In this document: piece after piece, positions 30,542-38,266 of the stretch
Position numbering within the stretch: position 1 is the first letter of the stretch
Layout: every line of letters starts with the position of its first letter
Origin: Azohydromonas australica DSM 1124
GTDB taxonomy: Bacteria; Pseudomonadota; Gammaproteobacteria; Burkholderiales; Burkholderiaceae_C
Direction: 5' to 3'
DNA: 38,266 nt
NCBI RefSeq assembly: GCF_000430725.1
Contig: NZ_KE387215.1
Coordinates: 124,055-162,320 of the forward strand
Program-made: the position numbers and the translations under genes
The notes under the pieces: model-generated
Databases searched by the model: none
What the model saw: the letters and a program-made list of their open reading frames with translations, nothing else
What the model was told of the DNA's origin: nothing

Positions 30542-32984
30542 CCTGAAGCAGCGGTGGGACGCCGCCGAGCGCGAGGTGCCACTGTCCGCGATGCTGCCGT
30601 ACTCCAGTTTCCTGACGGAGCACGACCTGGCCACGCGCGGCGGCGGGTTTGTGCGATTTTTTGAACTGGAGGCGGTGCCGTTTGAAACCGCCAGCGCCGA
30701 GCAGATCCTGGCGCTGCACATGGCGTTGTGCGCGTGGCTGGCGACGTTCAGCGAGGACTTCGCCGTTTATCACTGGCGCACGCAGTTTTACGAGGACGTG
30801 TACCTGCCGCCCGTGCGCGGCGGCGGTTATGCGCAGGTGCTGGACCAGGATGTCACGGGGTTGTTGAGCAAGCGCCCGTTTCTGAACAACCGCATCTTCA
30901 TCGCCATCGTTTACCAGCCGCGCGCCACGAGCACGCACCGCAGCCGCGCGCAGATCGAACGAGACCAGCGCGACGCCCTGCAGGTGATGCAGGAGCGCAC
31001 GGCAAGCACGCTGCGCATGCTCCACGACTTCTCCCCGAGGTTGCTGGGCAATGAACGGCGCGATGGCCGCGAGTTCTCGCGCCCGGCCGAGATTGCCTCG
31101 CTGCTGGTCAATGGAAAGTGGATGCCAGTTCTTGCCGGCCGTGGCCCGCTACATCGTCGGCTACCCGCAGTGAGGTTGTCGGCAAATGACGGCACGGTGG
31201 AGCTCGCCGGTATCGCCAACACCCGCTATGCAGCCGTGCTCGCGGTGCAGGAGTACGCCGACGAGGTAGAGCCAGGTTTTCTGACCGGGCTGCTGTACGA
31301 GTCGCTGGAGTACATCGAGTCCCAGTCCTTCAGGCCGCAAGCCAGACGCGCGGCGATGAAAACGATGGAGCTCCAGCTGCGCCAGTTGGAGGCGTCGGGC
31401 GACAAAGTGCAGTCGCAGATCGATGCGCTGCGCGAGGCCATCGACCAGGTGGGCGCCGGCACGATGGGTTGGGGCGAGCATTTCCTCACCGTCTCGGTCC
31501 TGGCAGCCACGCTGGACGAGGCCAAGCGTGCCGGCGAACGCGCGGTCGGCACCGTCATGGAAACCACCGGGATTCGGATGGTGCGCGACGACATGCTGGC
31601 TGACAGTGCGTGGCTGGCGCAGGCCCCGGGCAACCTCAAGCGCCGCACACGCGAGGCCTGGATTTCCTCCCGCGCATTCGGCGCGCTCACCTCGGGCCAC
31701 GGCTTCTACCGCGGCAAGCCCAGCGGCAACGTCTGGGGGCCGCCGATCATGAACGTGCGCTCGCCCTCCGGCAGCGTGATCCACATCTCGTTCCAGGCCT
31801 CTCCGTTGAACGAGGACAGCTTTGGCCAGCCGCTGCCCGGAAACACCGTCATCACCGGCCGCACCCGCAGCGGCAAGACGGCGTGGGAGGCGGCCATGCT
31901 AATCCTCTCGCGCCGGCTGCCGCTTCCGCCGCGCATCCTCGTGTTCGATAAAGATCGGGGCTTGGAGATCGCGGTGCGGCTTATGGGCGGTACCTACCTG
32001 CAGCTGCTGCCCAACACGCCCAGCGGCATCAATCCGATGCAATGGCCGGTGACGCCCAAGCTGCGCTCGTTCCTCGTGCAGTGGATCAGGACGTTGATCA
32101 GCGACCCGAACCTGCCGCTACAGCCGGCCGAGGTCGCGGCGCTGGAGATGGCCGTGGACACGGTGCTGGGAGCCAATTGGGAATTGCGTCACCTTACCAG
32201 CGTGTACGAGCTGCTGCCGGTGGGAGGCCCACACGGCGCCGGCAACAGCATGCGCGCCCGCCTGGGCCGCTGGATTCGCGGCGGCGCGCTAGGCTGGTGC
32301 TTCGACGCGGCCGACGATAGGCTGCCCAACACACTGACCGTTGCCGGCTACGACTACACCGAGTTCCTAAAGTTGCCCGAGGTCCGTACGCCGCTGGTGA
32401 TGGCGCTGCTGGAGTACGGCGAGCGGTTTGTCGATGGCTCACCGTTCATCCAGGTAGTGGCCGAGACCTGGCGCGCGGTACAGGACAAGCAGCTTGCGCA
32501 GTTCCTGCACGACAAGGCCAAGACCATCGGCAAGACCGGCGGTTGTCTCGTGATGGATACCCAGGAGCCCAACGACCTTGTCGACTCCGGTGAGGACGCG
32601 GACGCCATCGGCGGCACGCTGGTGTCGCAGGCCGCAACGCTGGTGTGTTTCCACGACGACCTAACCCGCGACGAGGCGTACCTGCAGACGCTGCAGTTGA
32701 CTCCGGCCGAGCTGCGCGTGGTCCGCACGCTGGCGCATCGCGGCGGCCGGAAGTTCCTGTTCAAGCAAAACGGGCAGTCCGTGGTGTGCGACTTCGACCT
32801 GTCCGAGATCCCCGAGCACCTGATCGCGCTGTCCAGCACCACCAAGAACGTGTTGTTGCTCGACGCCATCCGCGCTGAAGTGGGCGATGACCCCGAAGTG
32901 TGGTGGCCCGTGCTGGTGCAGCGGGTACGCGAGCGCGATGCGCGCACGCGCGCCGGCCAACCCACAGCCCAGGAGGCGAACTGA
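30525..32984 (+). CDS. virB4: VirB4-family secretion ATPase
   Basis: The 819-residue ATPase powers pilus assembly and transfer. The N-terminal domain (PYSSFLTEHDLATRGGGFVR) is the CagE/TrbE/VirB type. Walker A is at about residues 444-451 (VITGRTRSGKTAWEA), and Walker B-like VMDTQEPNDL lies near residue 675. DEAYLQTLQLTPAEL and GRKFLFKQNGQSVVCDFDLS follow, as in other VirB4 proteins. Length matches the family (about 790-820). It is the best marker that this is a real T4SS. Confidence 0.95.
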   Translation: MLGFGDLKQRWDAAEREVPLSAMLPYSSFLTEHDLATRGGGFVRFFELEAVPFETASAEQILALHMALCAWLATFSEDFAVYHWRTQFYEDVYLPPVRGGGYAQVLDQDVTGLLSKRPFLNNRIFIAIVYQPRATSTHRSRAQIERDQRDALQVMQERTASTLRMLHDFSPRLLGNERRDGREFSRPAEIASLLVNGKWMPVLAGRGPLHRRLPAVRLSANDGTVELAGIANTRYAAVLAVQEYADEVEPGFLTGLLYESLEYIESQSFRPQARRAAMKTMELQLRQLEASGDKVQSQIDALREAIDQVGAGTMGWGEHFLTVSVLAATLDEAKRAGERAVGTVMETTGIRMVRDDMLADSAWLAQAPGNLKRRTREAWISSRAFGALTSGHGFYRGKPSGNVWGPPIMNVRSPSGSVIHISFQASPLNEDSFGQPLPGNTVITGRTRSGKTAWEAAMLILSRRLPLPPRILVFDKDRGLEIAVRLMGGTYLQLLPNTPSGINPMQWPVTPKLRSFLVQWIRTLISDPNLPLQPAEVAALEMAVDTVLGANWELRHLTSVYELLPVGGPHGAGNSMRARLGRWIRGGALGWCFDAADDRLPNTLTVAGYDYTEFLKLPEVRTPLVMALLEYGERFVDGSPFIQVVAETWRAVQDKQLAQFLHDKAKTIGKTGGCLVMDTQEPNDLVDSGEDADAIGGTLVSQAATLVCFHDDLTRDEAYLQTLQLTPAELRVVRTLAHRGGRKFLFKQNGQSVVCDFDLSEIPEHLIALSSTTKNVLLLDAIRAEVGDDPEVWWPVLVQRVRERDARTRAGQPTAQEAN

Positions 32985-33212
32985 ATGGATGCTGATCTGG
33001 CTCTGCTGTTCTTGGGACCCATTGGCGGGCTCTTTTCCATCGCGGTTTTCTGGATGGGGGTTTGCAAATTCCTATGGGCCTTGCTACTGCCGGACTCCAT
33101 CCCAGACAGGCCCTTGCTCCTGTCCCGATACGGCGCCTGGATGGTCGTTGGGCTTCTCGCTCTCGCCATCGCCCTGTACGCAATCCGCCCCGAGGCCACT
33201 TCCTTTTGCTGA
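32985..33212 (+). CDS. 75-residue membrane protein between virB4 and virB6
   Basis: The ATG directly follows the virB4 stop. The protein has two predicted transmembrane segments (LALLFLGPIGGLFSIAVFWM and AWMVVGLLALAIALYAI) with a polar loop (LLPDSIPDRPLLLSRYG). It is not a standard VirB subunit. Entry exclusion or channel assembly would be possible roles, but only the position argues for them. Confidence 0.65.
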   Translation: MDADLALLFLGPIGGLFSIAVFWMGVCKFLWALLLPDSIPDRPLLLSRYGAWMVVGLLALAIALYAIRPEATSFC

Positions 33213-33225
33213 AGGCATATTGACC

Positions 33226-33765
33226 ATGAAGCATCTGCTCCCACTGATCCTTTGCGCCGCCGCAGCGGCGGCCCATGCCGGCATCCCTGTCACGGGCGGA
33301 CCCAGCCTCCAATGGCCCAACACTGAGCAGCTACAGCAGCTGGTCAAGCAGCACTTACTGGTGGCACAGCAGTACCAGCAACTGGCACAGGCCACGCAGG
33401 TGCAGCAGACGCAGCAAGCCCCGCCGCAGTTGAAGAACGAGGCCGTGCGCGTGCTGCCCGGCGGCAAGCGCATCGTGGAGGAACCGCCCGGCCCGAAGAC
33501 CTTGCGGAAGGCGCCCACGCGTCCGAGCTTTTGGGCCGGCAATCCTTCGCCCACCTACGTCATCGACAGCGAGACGGGATTGAAGGAGTGCGGCTGGCCG
33601 TGGATTTCAGAGGGTTGCCGTGCCTACAAGCCCGGTTTTGACCGGCGCCAGCGCGCGTGGGTGATCAAGCACGGAGGCCAGTGGTTGAAGTGCCCGCGCC
33701 GCGAAAGCATCGCCGGCTGCGTTGACTACTACGCGCCAGCGCCCCAGATGCCTGAGCAAGACTGA
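33226..33765 (+). CDS. Periplasmic conjugation-operon protein of unknown function
   Basis: The 179-residue protein has a signal peptide (MKHLLPLILCAAAAAAHAG) and a Gln-rich helical section (LQQLVKQHLLVAQQYQQLAQ, ATQVQQTQQ) resembling the start of the VirB5 protein encoded 1.6 kb downstream, including the shared AHAGIPV mature end. The rest is different: a basic central linker and a C-terminal domain with conserved-looking cysteines (LKECGWPWISEGCRAY, KCPRRESIAGCVDYY). It may be a pilus-tip or surface component, which is inference. I find no matching standard VirB subunit. Confidence 0.6.
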   Translation: MKHLLPLILCAAAAAAHAGIPVTGGPSLQWPNTEQLQQLVKQHLLVAQQYQQLAQATQVQQTQQAPPQLKNEAVRVLPGGKRIVEEPPGPKTLRKAPTRPSFWAGNPSPTYVIDSETGLKECGWPWISEGCRAYKPGFDRRQRAWVIKHGGQWLKCPRRESIAGCVDYYAPAPQMPEQD

Positions 33766-33777
33766 AAGGAGCCCGCC

Positions 33778-34791
33778 ATGTTCGTGTGGATCGGTCAGGA
33801 ATTCGACACCACGCTGTTCACCTACGTCGGCGCCGTCGTGGCCCGGTTGTTCGCCTACCTCGTGCCCGTCGCCATAGCGTGGCTCACCATCCGCGTGCTG
33901 CTCTACGGCTACAAGGTGCTCACCGGCAAGGTGTGTGAGCCGGTAATGGAGTTCAGCGAGAACATCATCACTGCGTCCGTGATCGTTGCCTTCGCCACTG
34001 TGGGTGGCGTCTATCACGAGTTCGTGATCGACGTTTACAACGCGCTGGTGCTGGACGTAGTGAAGGTATTTGCGCCCGCCGGCTCGGAGCTGGCCGATAC
34101 GTACAACGTGTGGGCCGCCATCCAGAAGTTCAACGACCGGGCTGGTGATCTGACGCTGCAGATTCTCACCGAAGGCGTTTTTTCTCTGCAGGTCATCGTG
34201 TCGATGGTCGCCGTGCTGTTCTTCTCGTTCGGCAACATCTTCTTCCTGCTGGCAGCCATGCTGATTGTGGTGATGACCAAGGGATTCGGCTCGTTCATCC
34301 TCGCCATTGGTCCCATCTTCATCATGTTCTTGCTGTTCGAGCAGACCCGACAGTGGTTCGTGAACTGGGTGGGCACGCTGTTTGGGCTGGCGGTACTGAC
34401 GTGGCTGGCGTTCTTCCTGCTGGGATTCAGCCTGACGATGCAAATGAAGATGGTGGACACCATCATGTCGAACGTCGGGCAGATCAACGTACTCACGCAA
34501 TCCATCTCCTACCTCGTGCTGTGCCTCGTGTTTGCGGTGCTGCTGTGGTCAGCCCCCGGCTTTGTGCACGGGCTCACCGGCGGTGCCGCAGCGCAAATGG
34601 GAGTGCAGATGGCCTCGCAGATCTACCACTTGATGCGCAAGGGTCGCGGCGGCAGCCCTAGCAGCCCGGCGCCCGGCGGCAACAGCATGGGTAAAAACCA
34701 TGGCTGGGCCTACCGCGCCGGCTCGGCCGTTGGCCGCACAACGGGCGTGCAGTGGGCCTTCCAGCGCCTCGCCGCTGCTGGCCGCCCCTGA
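33778..34791 (+). CDS. virB6: VirB6/TrbL-family inner membrane channel protein
   Basis: The 337-residue protein has the VirB6 pattern: an N-terminal hydrophobic pair, a periplasmic loop (NALVLDVVKVFAPAGSELAD), then five or more transmembrane segments (VIVSMVAVLFFSFGNIFFLL, GSFILAIGPIFIMFLLF, GLAVLTWLAFFLLGFSL, SISYLVLCLVFAVLLW) and a polar cytoplasmic tail. FILAIGPIFIMFLLFEQTRQ is typical. ATG 33778 follows AAAGGAG. It forms part of the inner membrane channel. Confidence 0.9.
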   Translation: MFVWIGQEFDTTLFTYVGAVVARLFAYLVPVAIAWLTIRVLLYGYKVLTGKVCEPVMEFSENIITASVIVAFATVGGVYHEFVIDVYNALVLDVVKVFAPAGSELADTYNVWAAIQKFNDRAGDLTLQILTEGVFSLQVIVSMVAVLFFSFGNIFFLLAAMLIVVMTKGFGSFILAIGPIFIMFLLFEQTRQWFVNWVGTLFGLAVLTWLAFFLLGFSLTMQMKMVDTIMSNVGQINVLTQSISYLVLCLVFAVLLWSAPGFVHGLTGGAAAQMGVQMASQIYHLMRKGRGGSPSSPAPGGNSMGKNHGWAYRAGSAVGRTTGVQWAFQRLAAAGRP

Positions 34792-34811
34792 GTCGCAACA
34801 AGGAGAAGAAC

Positions 34812-35531
34812 ATGCTGAAGAAGCTCGTCGCAGCTGGTGTGCTCGCCGCCTCGGGCAGCGCAGCTCATGCCGGCATTCCCGTCATAGACATTGCCGCTGT
34901 CATTGAAGCCGTGCAGCAAACGATCCACATGCTCACCCAGATCGAGCAGCAGTACCTGCAGATCCAGAACCAGTATCAGCAGATCGCGCAGGCCAAGGCC
35001 ACGCTGGAGAGCATGAGCGGCAGCCGCGGGCTGGGGATGCTGCTGCGCAACCCGGCCCTGAACAACTACGTGGCACTGGACGCGCCCATGCAGCTCGACG
35101 GCGTGGTGATCAACGGCTACGGCGGCCTCACGGCGCCGGCCCGTGCGCTGCGCGACGCGGACATGGTGTGGAACTGCCAGGGGCTCGGCGGCGCGCTGCA
35201 GACGCAGTGCCAGTCCACGCTGGCGCAGCCTTACCAGAACAAGGCCCTGCTGCGGCAGGCCATCGGCAGTGCTTCGCAGCGCATCGGCCAGATCAACGGG
35301 CTCATCACCGCCATCAACGGCACCAACGATCAGGCCGCCAAGCTCGAGATCGGCGCCCGCATCCAGGGCGAGCAGGCGCTGCTGCAGCACGAAGCCACGC
35401 GCGCGCAACTGCTGGCGCAGGACATGGAGAACGAGCGCCGCCGCGAGGAAGCGCGACGCATGGAGCGCACCGCCGAGATGATGACCCGGCCGCTCGACGC
35501 GCGCGCCTTCCTCGGAGGAGCCGCACCGTGA
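34812..35531 (+). CDS. virB5: VirB5-like minor pilin/adhesin
   Basis: The 239-residue protein has a signal peptide (MLKKLVAAGVLAASGSAAHA) and a long, largely helical body (IHMLTQIEQQYLQIQNQYQQ, IAQAKATLESMSGSRGLGML) typical of VirB5/TrbJ. These are pilus-tip proteins. ATG 34812 follows AAGGAGAAGAAC. In the prototype operon virB5 precedes virB6; here the order is reversed. Its stop overlaps the virB8 GTG. Confidence 0.88.
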   Translation: MLKKLVAAGVLAASGSAAHAGIPVIDIAAVIEAVQQTIHMLTQIEQQYLQIQNQYQQIAQAKATLESMSGSRGLGMLLRNPALNNYVALDAPMQLDGVVINGYGGLTAPARALRDADMVWNCQGLGGALQTQCQSTLAQPYQNKALLRQAIGSASQRIGQINGLITAINGTNDQAAKLEIGARIQGEQALLQHEATRAQLLAQDMENERRREEARRMERTAEMMTRPLDARAFLGGAAP

Positions 35532-36238
35532 AGAACCTCACCGAGCTGATGAGCGGCCGATCCGACGCCTCCTGGGAGGTAGACCGCTGGGAGCAACTAG
35601 AGAACTCCAACCGCAACCACAAGCGCGTGAGCGCCGCGAGCCTGGGCATCGCTGCACTGGCCGTGGCCGGCATGGTGGCGCTGAGCCAGATGAAGCAGGT
35701 GGTGTTCGTGCCCATCGTCACCGACCGCATCACCGGCGAAACCACGGTCGGCCAGCCGCTACGCGAAGACACCGTCCCAGCGCTCGATGCGCTGGACAAG
35801 AAATGCGCGGGCGACTTCGTGCGCGCACGCGAGGGCTACTCCTGGGCCTTCCTCAAGCGCGACTACGACGCCGTGGCCCGGTTGGCCTCGCCCGAGGTGT
35901 TCGCACCGTTCCAGGCGCTCTACTACCCGCAGATCGGCAAGGGCCGGCAGCAGGCATGGGGCAAGGGCCAGGAGCACGTCATCACCATCGTGAGCCGGCG
36001 GCTCACCGGCGCGGCCGTGGGCGGCGGCAAGGGCATGGTCGTCACCTACGACAAGACCAGTACCTACCACGACAAGTCGCAGCCCGACACCACCACGCGG
36101 CACGTGGCGACGCTCACCTACGACTACCACCCGAAGATGTTGCAAAAGGAGGAGGACCGCGCCGAGAACCCCTACGGCTGCGTCATCACCGCCTATCGCT
36201 CCGATCCGGTGGGCGACACGCAGGGGGTGGCGCCGTGA
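35528..36238 (+). CDS. virB8: VirB8-like inner membrane assembly factor
   Basis: The 236-residue protein has a short cytoplasmic start (ASWEVDRWEQLENSNRNHKR), one transmembrane segment (VSAASLGIAALAVAGMVALS) and a periplasmic NTF2-like domain (FVRAREGYSWAFLKRDYDAV, VFAPFQALYYPQIGKGRQQA). Its GTG start (35528-35530) overlaps the virB5 stop (GTGA), which makes the start certain. VirB8 nucleates the channel by binding VirB9 and VirB10. Confidence 0.92.
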   Translation: MKNLTELMSGRSDASWEVDRWEQLENSNRNHKRVSAASLGIAALAVAGMVALSQMKQVVFVPIVTDRITGETTVGQPLREDTVPALDALDKKCAGDFVRAREGYSWAFLKRDYDAVARLASPEVFAPFQALYYPQIGKGRQQAWGKGQEHVITIVSRRLTGAAVGGGKGMVVTYDKTSTYHDKSQPDTTTRHVATLTYDYHPKMLQKEEDRAENPYGCVITAYRSDPVGDTQGVAP

Positions 36239-37074
36239 TGACCCGCCTGACCCTGGCCCTGCTGGCACTGCACGCCAGCGCCAGCGCCGCGCCCATCGCG
36301 GAAGTCGACTACGACCGCATCCGCGTCATCCACGTGCCCGTGACACGCGGCGTCGCCACCCACATCGAACTGGAGCCCGGAGAAACCATCAGCACCGCCG
36401 CGGTGGGCATCGGCGCTGACTGCGCCAACCCGGAGCACCCGTGGTGTATCGAATGGCAGGAAGGTGGCTCGCACCTCTTCGCCAAGCCGCGCCAGGGATC
36501 AGGCCCGAGCAACACGATGGAGCTGGTGACGAACAAGCGCAGCATCAGCCTGCAGTTCGATGTGGCCAAGACCGCCGCACGCCGCGTGATCCTGCGCACG
36601 CCGGCCCCGCCCGTGGACCCGCGCGCGCAGCAGGTGGCCGCGGCCATGGCGATGATGCCCAAGCCCGAGGAAGTGTTGGCCCAGCGGCTGGAAGCGCCGC
36701 CCCAGGTGCGCAACGTGGCGTACAGCCTGGCCACCGGGAAGGGCAGCGACGACATCGTGCCCCGCGCCGTCTACGACGACGCCCGCAGCACGTTCTTGGA
36801 GTACCCCGGCAACCGGCCGGTGCCGGCAGTGTTCCAGCGTCTGGCCGATGGCACCGAGCAGATGGTGACCACGCGCATGGACTCGCGCCGCAACGTGCTC
36901 GTGGTGCCGCTGGTTGCCCGCCGCCTGGTGCTACGCCAGGGCAGTGCGGTAGTGGAGATCTTCAACGATGCCTTCGACCTCGATGGGCGCGGCCCCGAGG
37001 CCGGCACCGTGGCCGATGGCGTGCAGCGCCTCACGCGCAATCCCAGGACCGGACAGATGGAGGCCCAGCCTTGA
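36238..37074 (+). CDS. virB9: VirB9-like outer membrane core protein
   Basis: The 278-residue protein has a signal peptide (MTRLTLALLALHASASA) and the VirB9/CagX pattern: an N-terminal domain with YDRIRVIHVPVTRGVATHIE, ELEPGETI and WEWQ-like CIEWQEGGSHLFAKP, a linker, and a C-terminal domain (PRAVYDDARSTFLEYPGNRP, then RNVLVVPLVARRLVLRQGSA). ATG 36238 overlaps the virB8 stop by one base (TGATG); a GTG one codon earlier is possible. It pairs with VirB10 in the outer core. Confidence 0.93.
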   Translation: MTRLTLALLALHASASAAPIAEVDYDRIRVIHVPVTRGVATHIELEPGETISTAAVGIGADCANPEHPWCIEWQEGGSHLFAKPRQGSGPSNTMELVTNKRSISLQFDVAKTAARRVILRTPAPPVDPRAQQVAAAMAMMPKPEEVLAQRLEAPPQVRNVAYSLATGKGSDDIVPRAVYDDARSTFLEYPGNRPVPAVFQRLADGTEQMVTTRMDSRRNVLVVPLVARRLVLRQGSAVVEIFNDAFDLDGRGPEAGTVADGVQRLTRNPRTGQMEAQP

Positions 37075-38266
37075 GCAACACCACGACCACGCAGGGCACG
37101 CCGCCGGGCCCTGTGGGCATCCCCAACGTTGCGCAGCAGAACAACCTGCGCGTGAACAAGCGCGCAGCGGCCCTGGCAGGGGTCGGTTTGCTCGTTTTCC
37201 TCGGCGCGGCTGGCGCTGGCTTTTGGAAGCTGCAGCAGTACCTCGACCAGCAGGAGGAAATCAAGCGAGAGCAGGAGGCGGTGAAGTCGGCTGCTGCCGC
37301 TGGCCAGGCGCGCAAGTTCAAGAGCGAGGTGCCGCCGCCGGCCGCCACGCCGGCCAGCACCCCGCCTCCTGATCGCAAGAAGCACGAGGTGCCCGATGTG
37401 GACCCGAACGCCAACGATGCGATCCGCGTGGTGGGCAATGGGCAGCGTACAGGCAGCGGTGCGCCGGCGCAGCGCAAGCTGGACCCCCGCGACGCGCCGA
37501 TGCTACTGGCGCCGAGCAAGGGACGCGGCGCACCGGCCGCCACCTACGCCGGCCAGAGCGAACCTGTGCCAGGCACCGACATGGACAGCATTCGCCAGCA
37601 GCGCCAGCACTTGGAAAGCGTGCTTTCAAACCTGCGCCAGCAACAGCAGGCGCAGCAGCGCATGAGTGGCCAGGCAGCGCCAGCCGGTGGATTCTTGCGC
37701 ACAGCCATGCCCATGGGGCCGCAGGCCGGCATGCCGGCGCTGCCCCGGATGCCTCAGCAACAACAGCAGCCTCAAGACGAAACACCCACCGAGCGTGCGC
37801 CGCTGGTGGCCGGGCAGATCGCGGACATGAGCCTCACGCTGGCCGAGGGCGACGGCTTCGCCTGCACGCTGGCAGTGGAGGTGGTGTCCAGCGTGGCGGG
37901 CCGGATCAAGTGCGTCACGCAGCAGGACGTGCGCGGCGCCGATCAGAAGGTGGTGCTGGCCGAGAAGGGGACGATCCTGACCGGCGAATACAGCGTCACG
38001 AACGTGCGTCCCGGTACGCGCGCCATCGCGGCGCAGTGGACGCGGCTGCGCACGCCCTACGGCATTACGGTGCCGCTGCGCTGGAATGCGGTCGGTCAGC
38101 TCGGCGCCTCGGGCATCTCTGGGCACGTGAATAACCGCTGGGGCGAGCGCATCACCGCGGCGTTGCTCCTGGCCCTCATTGACGATGCGGTCAAGGTCGT
38201 GATCGCAGACAAGCAGGACACGGGCGGGGGTGGCAACACCAACATCGTCCTGGGCGGCACCGCGCA
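37071..38266 (+). CDS. virB10: VirB10-like channel protein (runs past window end)
   Basis: The frame starts at TTG 37071-37073, overlapping the virB9 stop (TTGA), and stays open to the window end: 398 codons are seen and the C-terminus is missing. It has a short cytoplasmic start, one transmembrane segment near residues 32-50 (AAALAGVGLLVFLGAAGAGF), a Pro- and Gln-rich periplasmic stretch and the start of the TrbI/VirB10 beta-barrel (LAEGDGFACTLAVEVVSSVA, LAEKGTILTGEYSVTNVRPG, RWGERITAALLLALIDD). VirB10 spans both membranes and gates transfer. The tandem overlaps in virB5-virB10 show one tightly coupled operon; virB11 and the coupling protein are probably beyond the window. Confidence 0.93.
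   Translation, partial: MSNTTTTQGTPPGPVGIPNVAQQNNLRVNKRAAALAGVGLLVFLGAAGAGFWKLQQYLDQQEEIKREQEAVKSAAAAGQARKFKSEVPPPAATPASTPPPDRKKHEVPDVDPNANDAIRVVGNGQRTGSGAPAQRKLDPRDAPMLLAPSKGRGAPAATYAGQSEPVPGTDMDSIRQQRQHLESVLSNLRQQQQAQQRMSGQAAPAGGFLRTAMPMGPQAGMPALPRMPQQQQQPQDETPTERAPLVAGQIADMSLTLAEGDGFACTLAVEVVSSVAGRIKCVTQQDVRGADQKVVLAEKGTILTGEYSVTNVRPGTRAIAAQWTRLRTPYGITVPLRWNAVGQLGASGISGHVNNRWGERITAALLLALIDDAVKVVIADKQDTGGGGNTNIVLGGTA

Noticed and set aside
1..38266. CRISPR arrays, tRNA or rRNA genes, and integrase/att sites
   Set aside because: I looked for regularly spaced repeats, tRNA-like cloverleaf sequences and tyrosine or serine integrase motifs and saw none, so I cannot show whether the element integrates.

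Overview
The window looks like part of a large conjugative plasmid, or a closely related integrative element, from a GC-rich Gram-negative bacterium. It is most likely a beta-proteobacterium of the order Burkholderiales, with Xanthomonadaceae as the alternative. The reasons are the uniformly high GC content, a DUF4148 secreted protein, a LigA of Burkholderiales type, a KorB-like ParB, and a VirB-type conjugation operon. No rRNA, tRNA or CRISPR array was seen.

Layout. Positions 1-1242 are a complete IS5-family insertion sequence. Positions 1457-4638 carry a small DNA-binding protein, the RNA 2'-phosphotransferase KptA and a PQQ-type sugar dehydrogenase. Positions 4819-8959 (minus strand) are a phage-type recombination operon with RecT and a YqaJ exonuclease. 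Positions 9207-13562 (plus) hold phage- and plasmid-type accessory genes and an HNH endonuclease, mixed with three broken genes. A full-length NAD-dependent DNA ligase (ligA) lies at 13848-16109. Positions 16450-18882 contain a higBA remnant, a DUF4148 protein, an Rmf-like protein and small orphans. Positions 19006-22890 are the most unusual part: an intact homologue of the anti-CRISPR protein AcrVA2, a membrane HExxH metallopeptidase-like gene, and a second AcrVA2-like copy in opposite orientation that has decayed.

The plasmid backbone follows. On the minus strand from 27798 down to 22933, a putative replication gene, a ribbon-helix-helix protein, parA, parB (KorB-like), a 58-residue protein, a MobC-like accessory protein and a relaxase are packed with overlapping stops and starts. 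A 58-residue and a 55-residue gene here are short and easily missed. From 28886 to the window end the plus strand encodes the mating apparatus: trbM-like, virB1, virB2, virB3, virB4, two unassigned proteins, virB6, virB5, virB8, virB9 and virB10 (cut by the window end). A divergent HTH regulator (28081-28641) and a promoter region with two palindromes separate the blocks.

How it fits together. The rep/par block maintains the element, the relaxase set with VirB1-VirB10 transfers it, and the accessory region carries functions that would help it enter a new host: anti-CRISPR, homologous recombination, DNA and RNA end repair. Three accessory gene families each occur as one intact and one decayed copy. 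This suggests the element arose by fusion of, or repeated exchange between, related elements followed by loss of duplicates. All calls rest on reading the sequence and on remembered family features; no database search was run.
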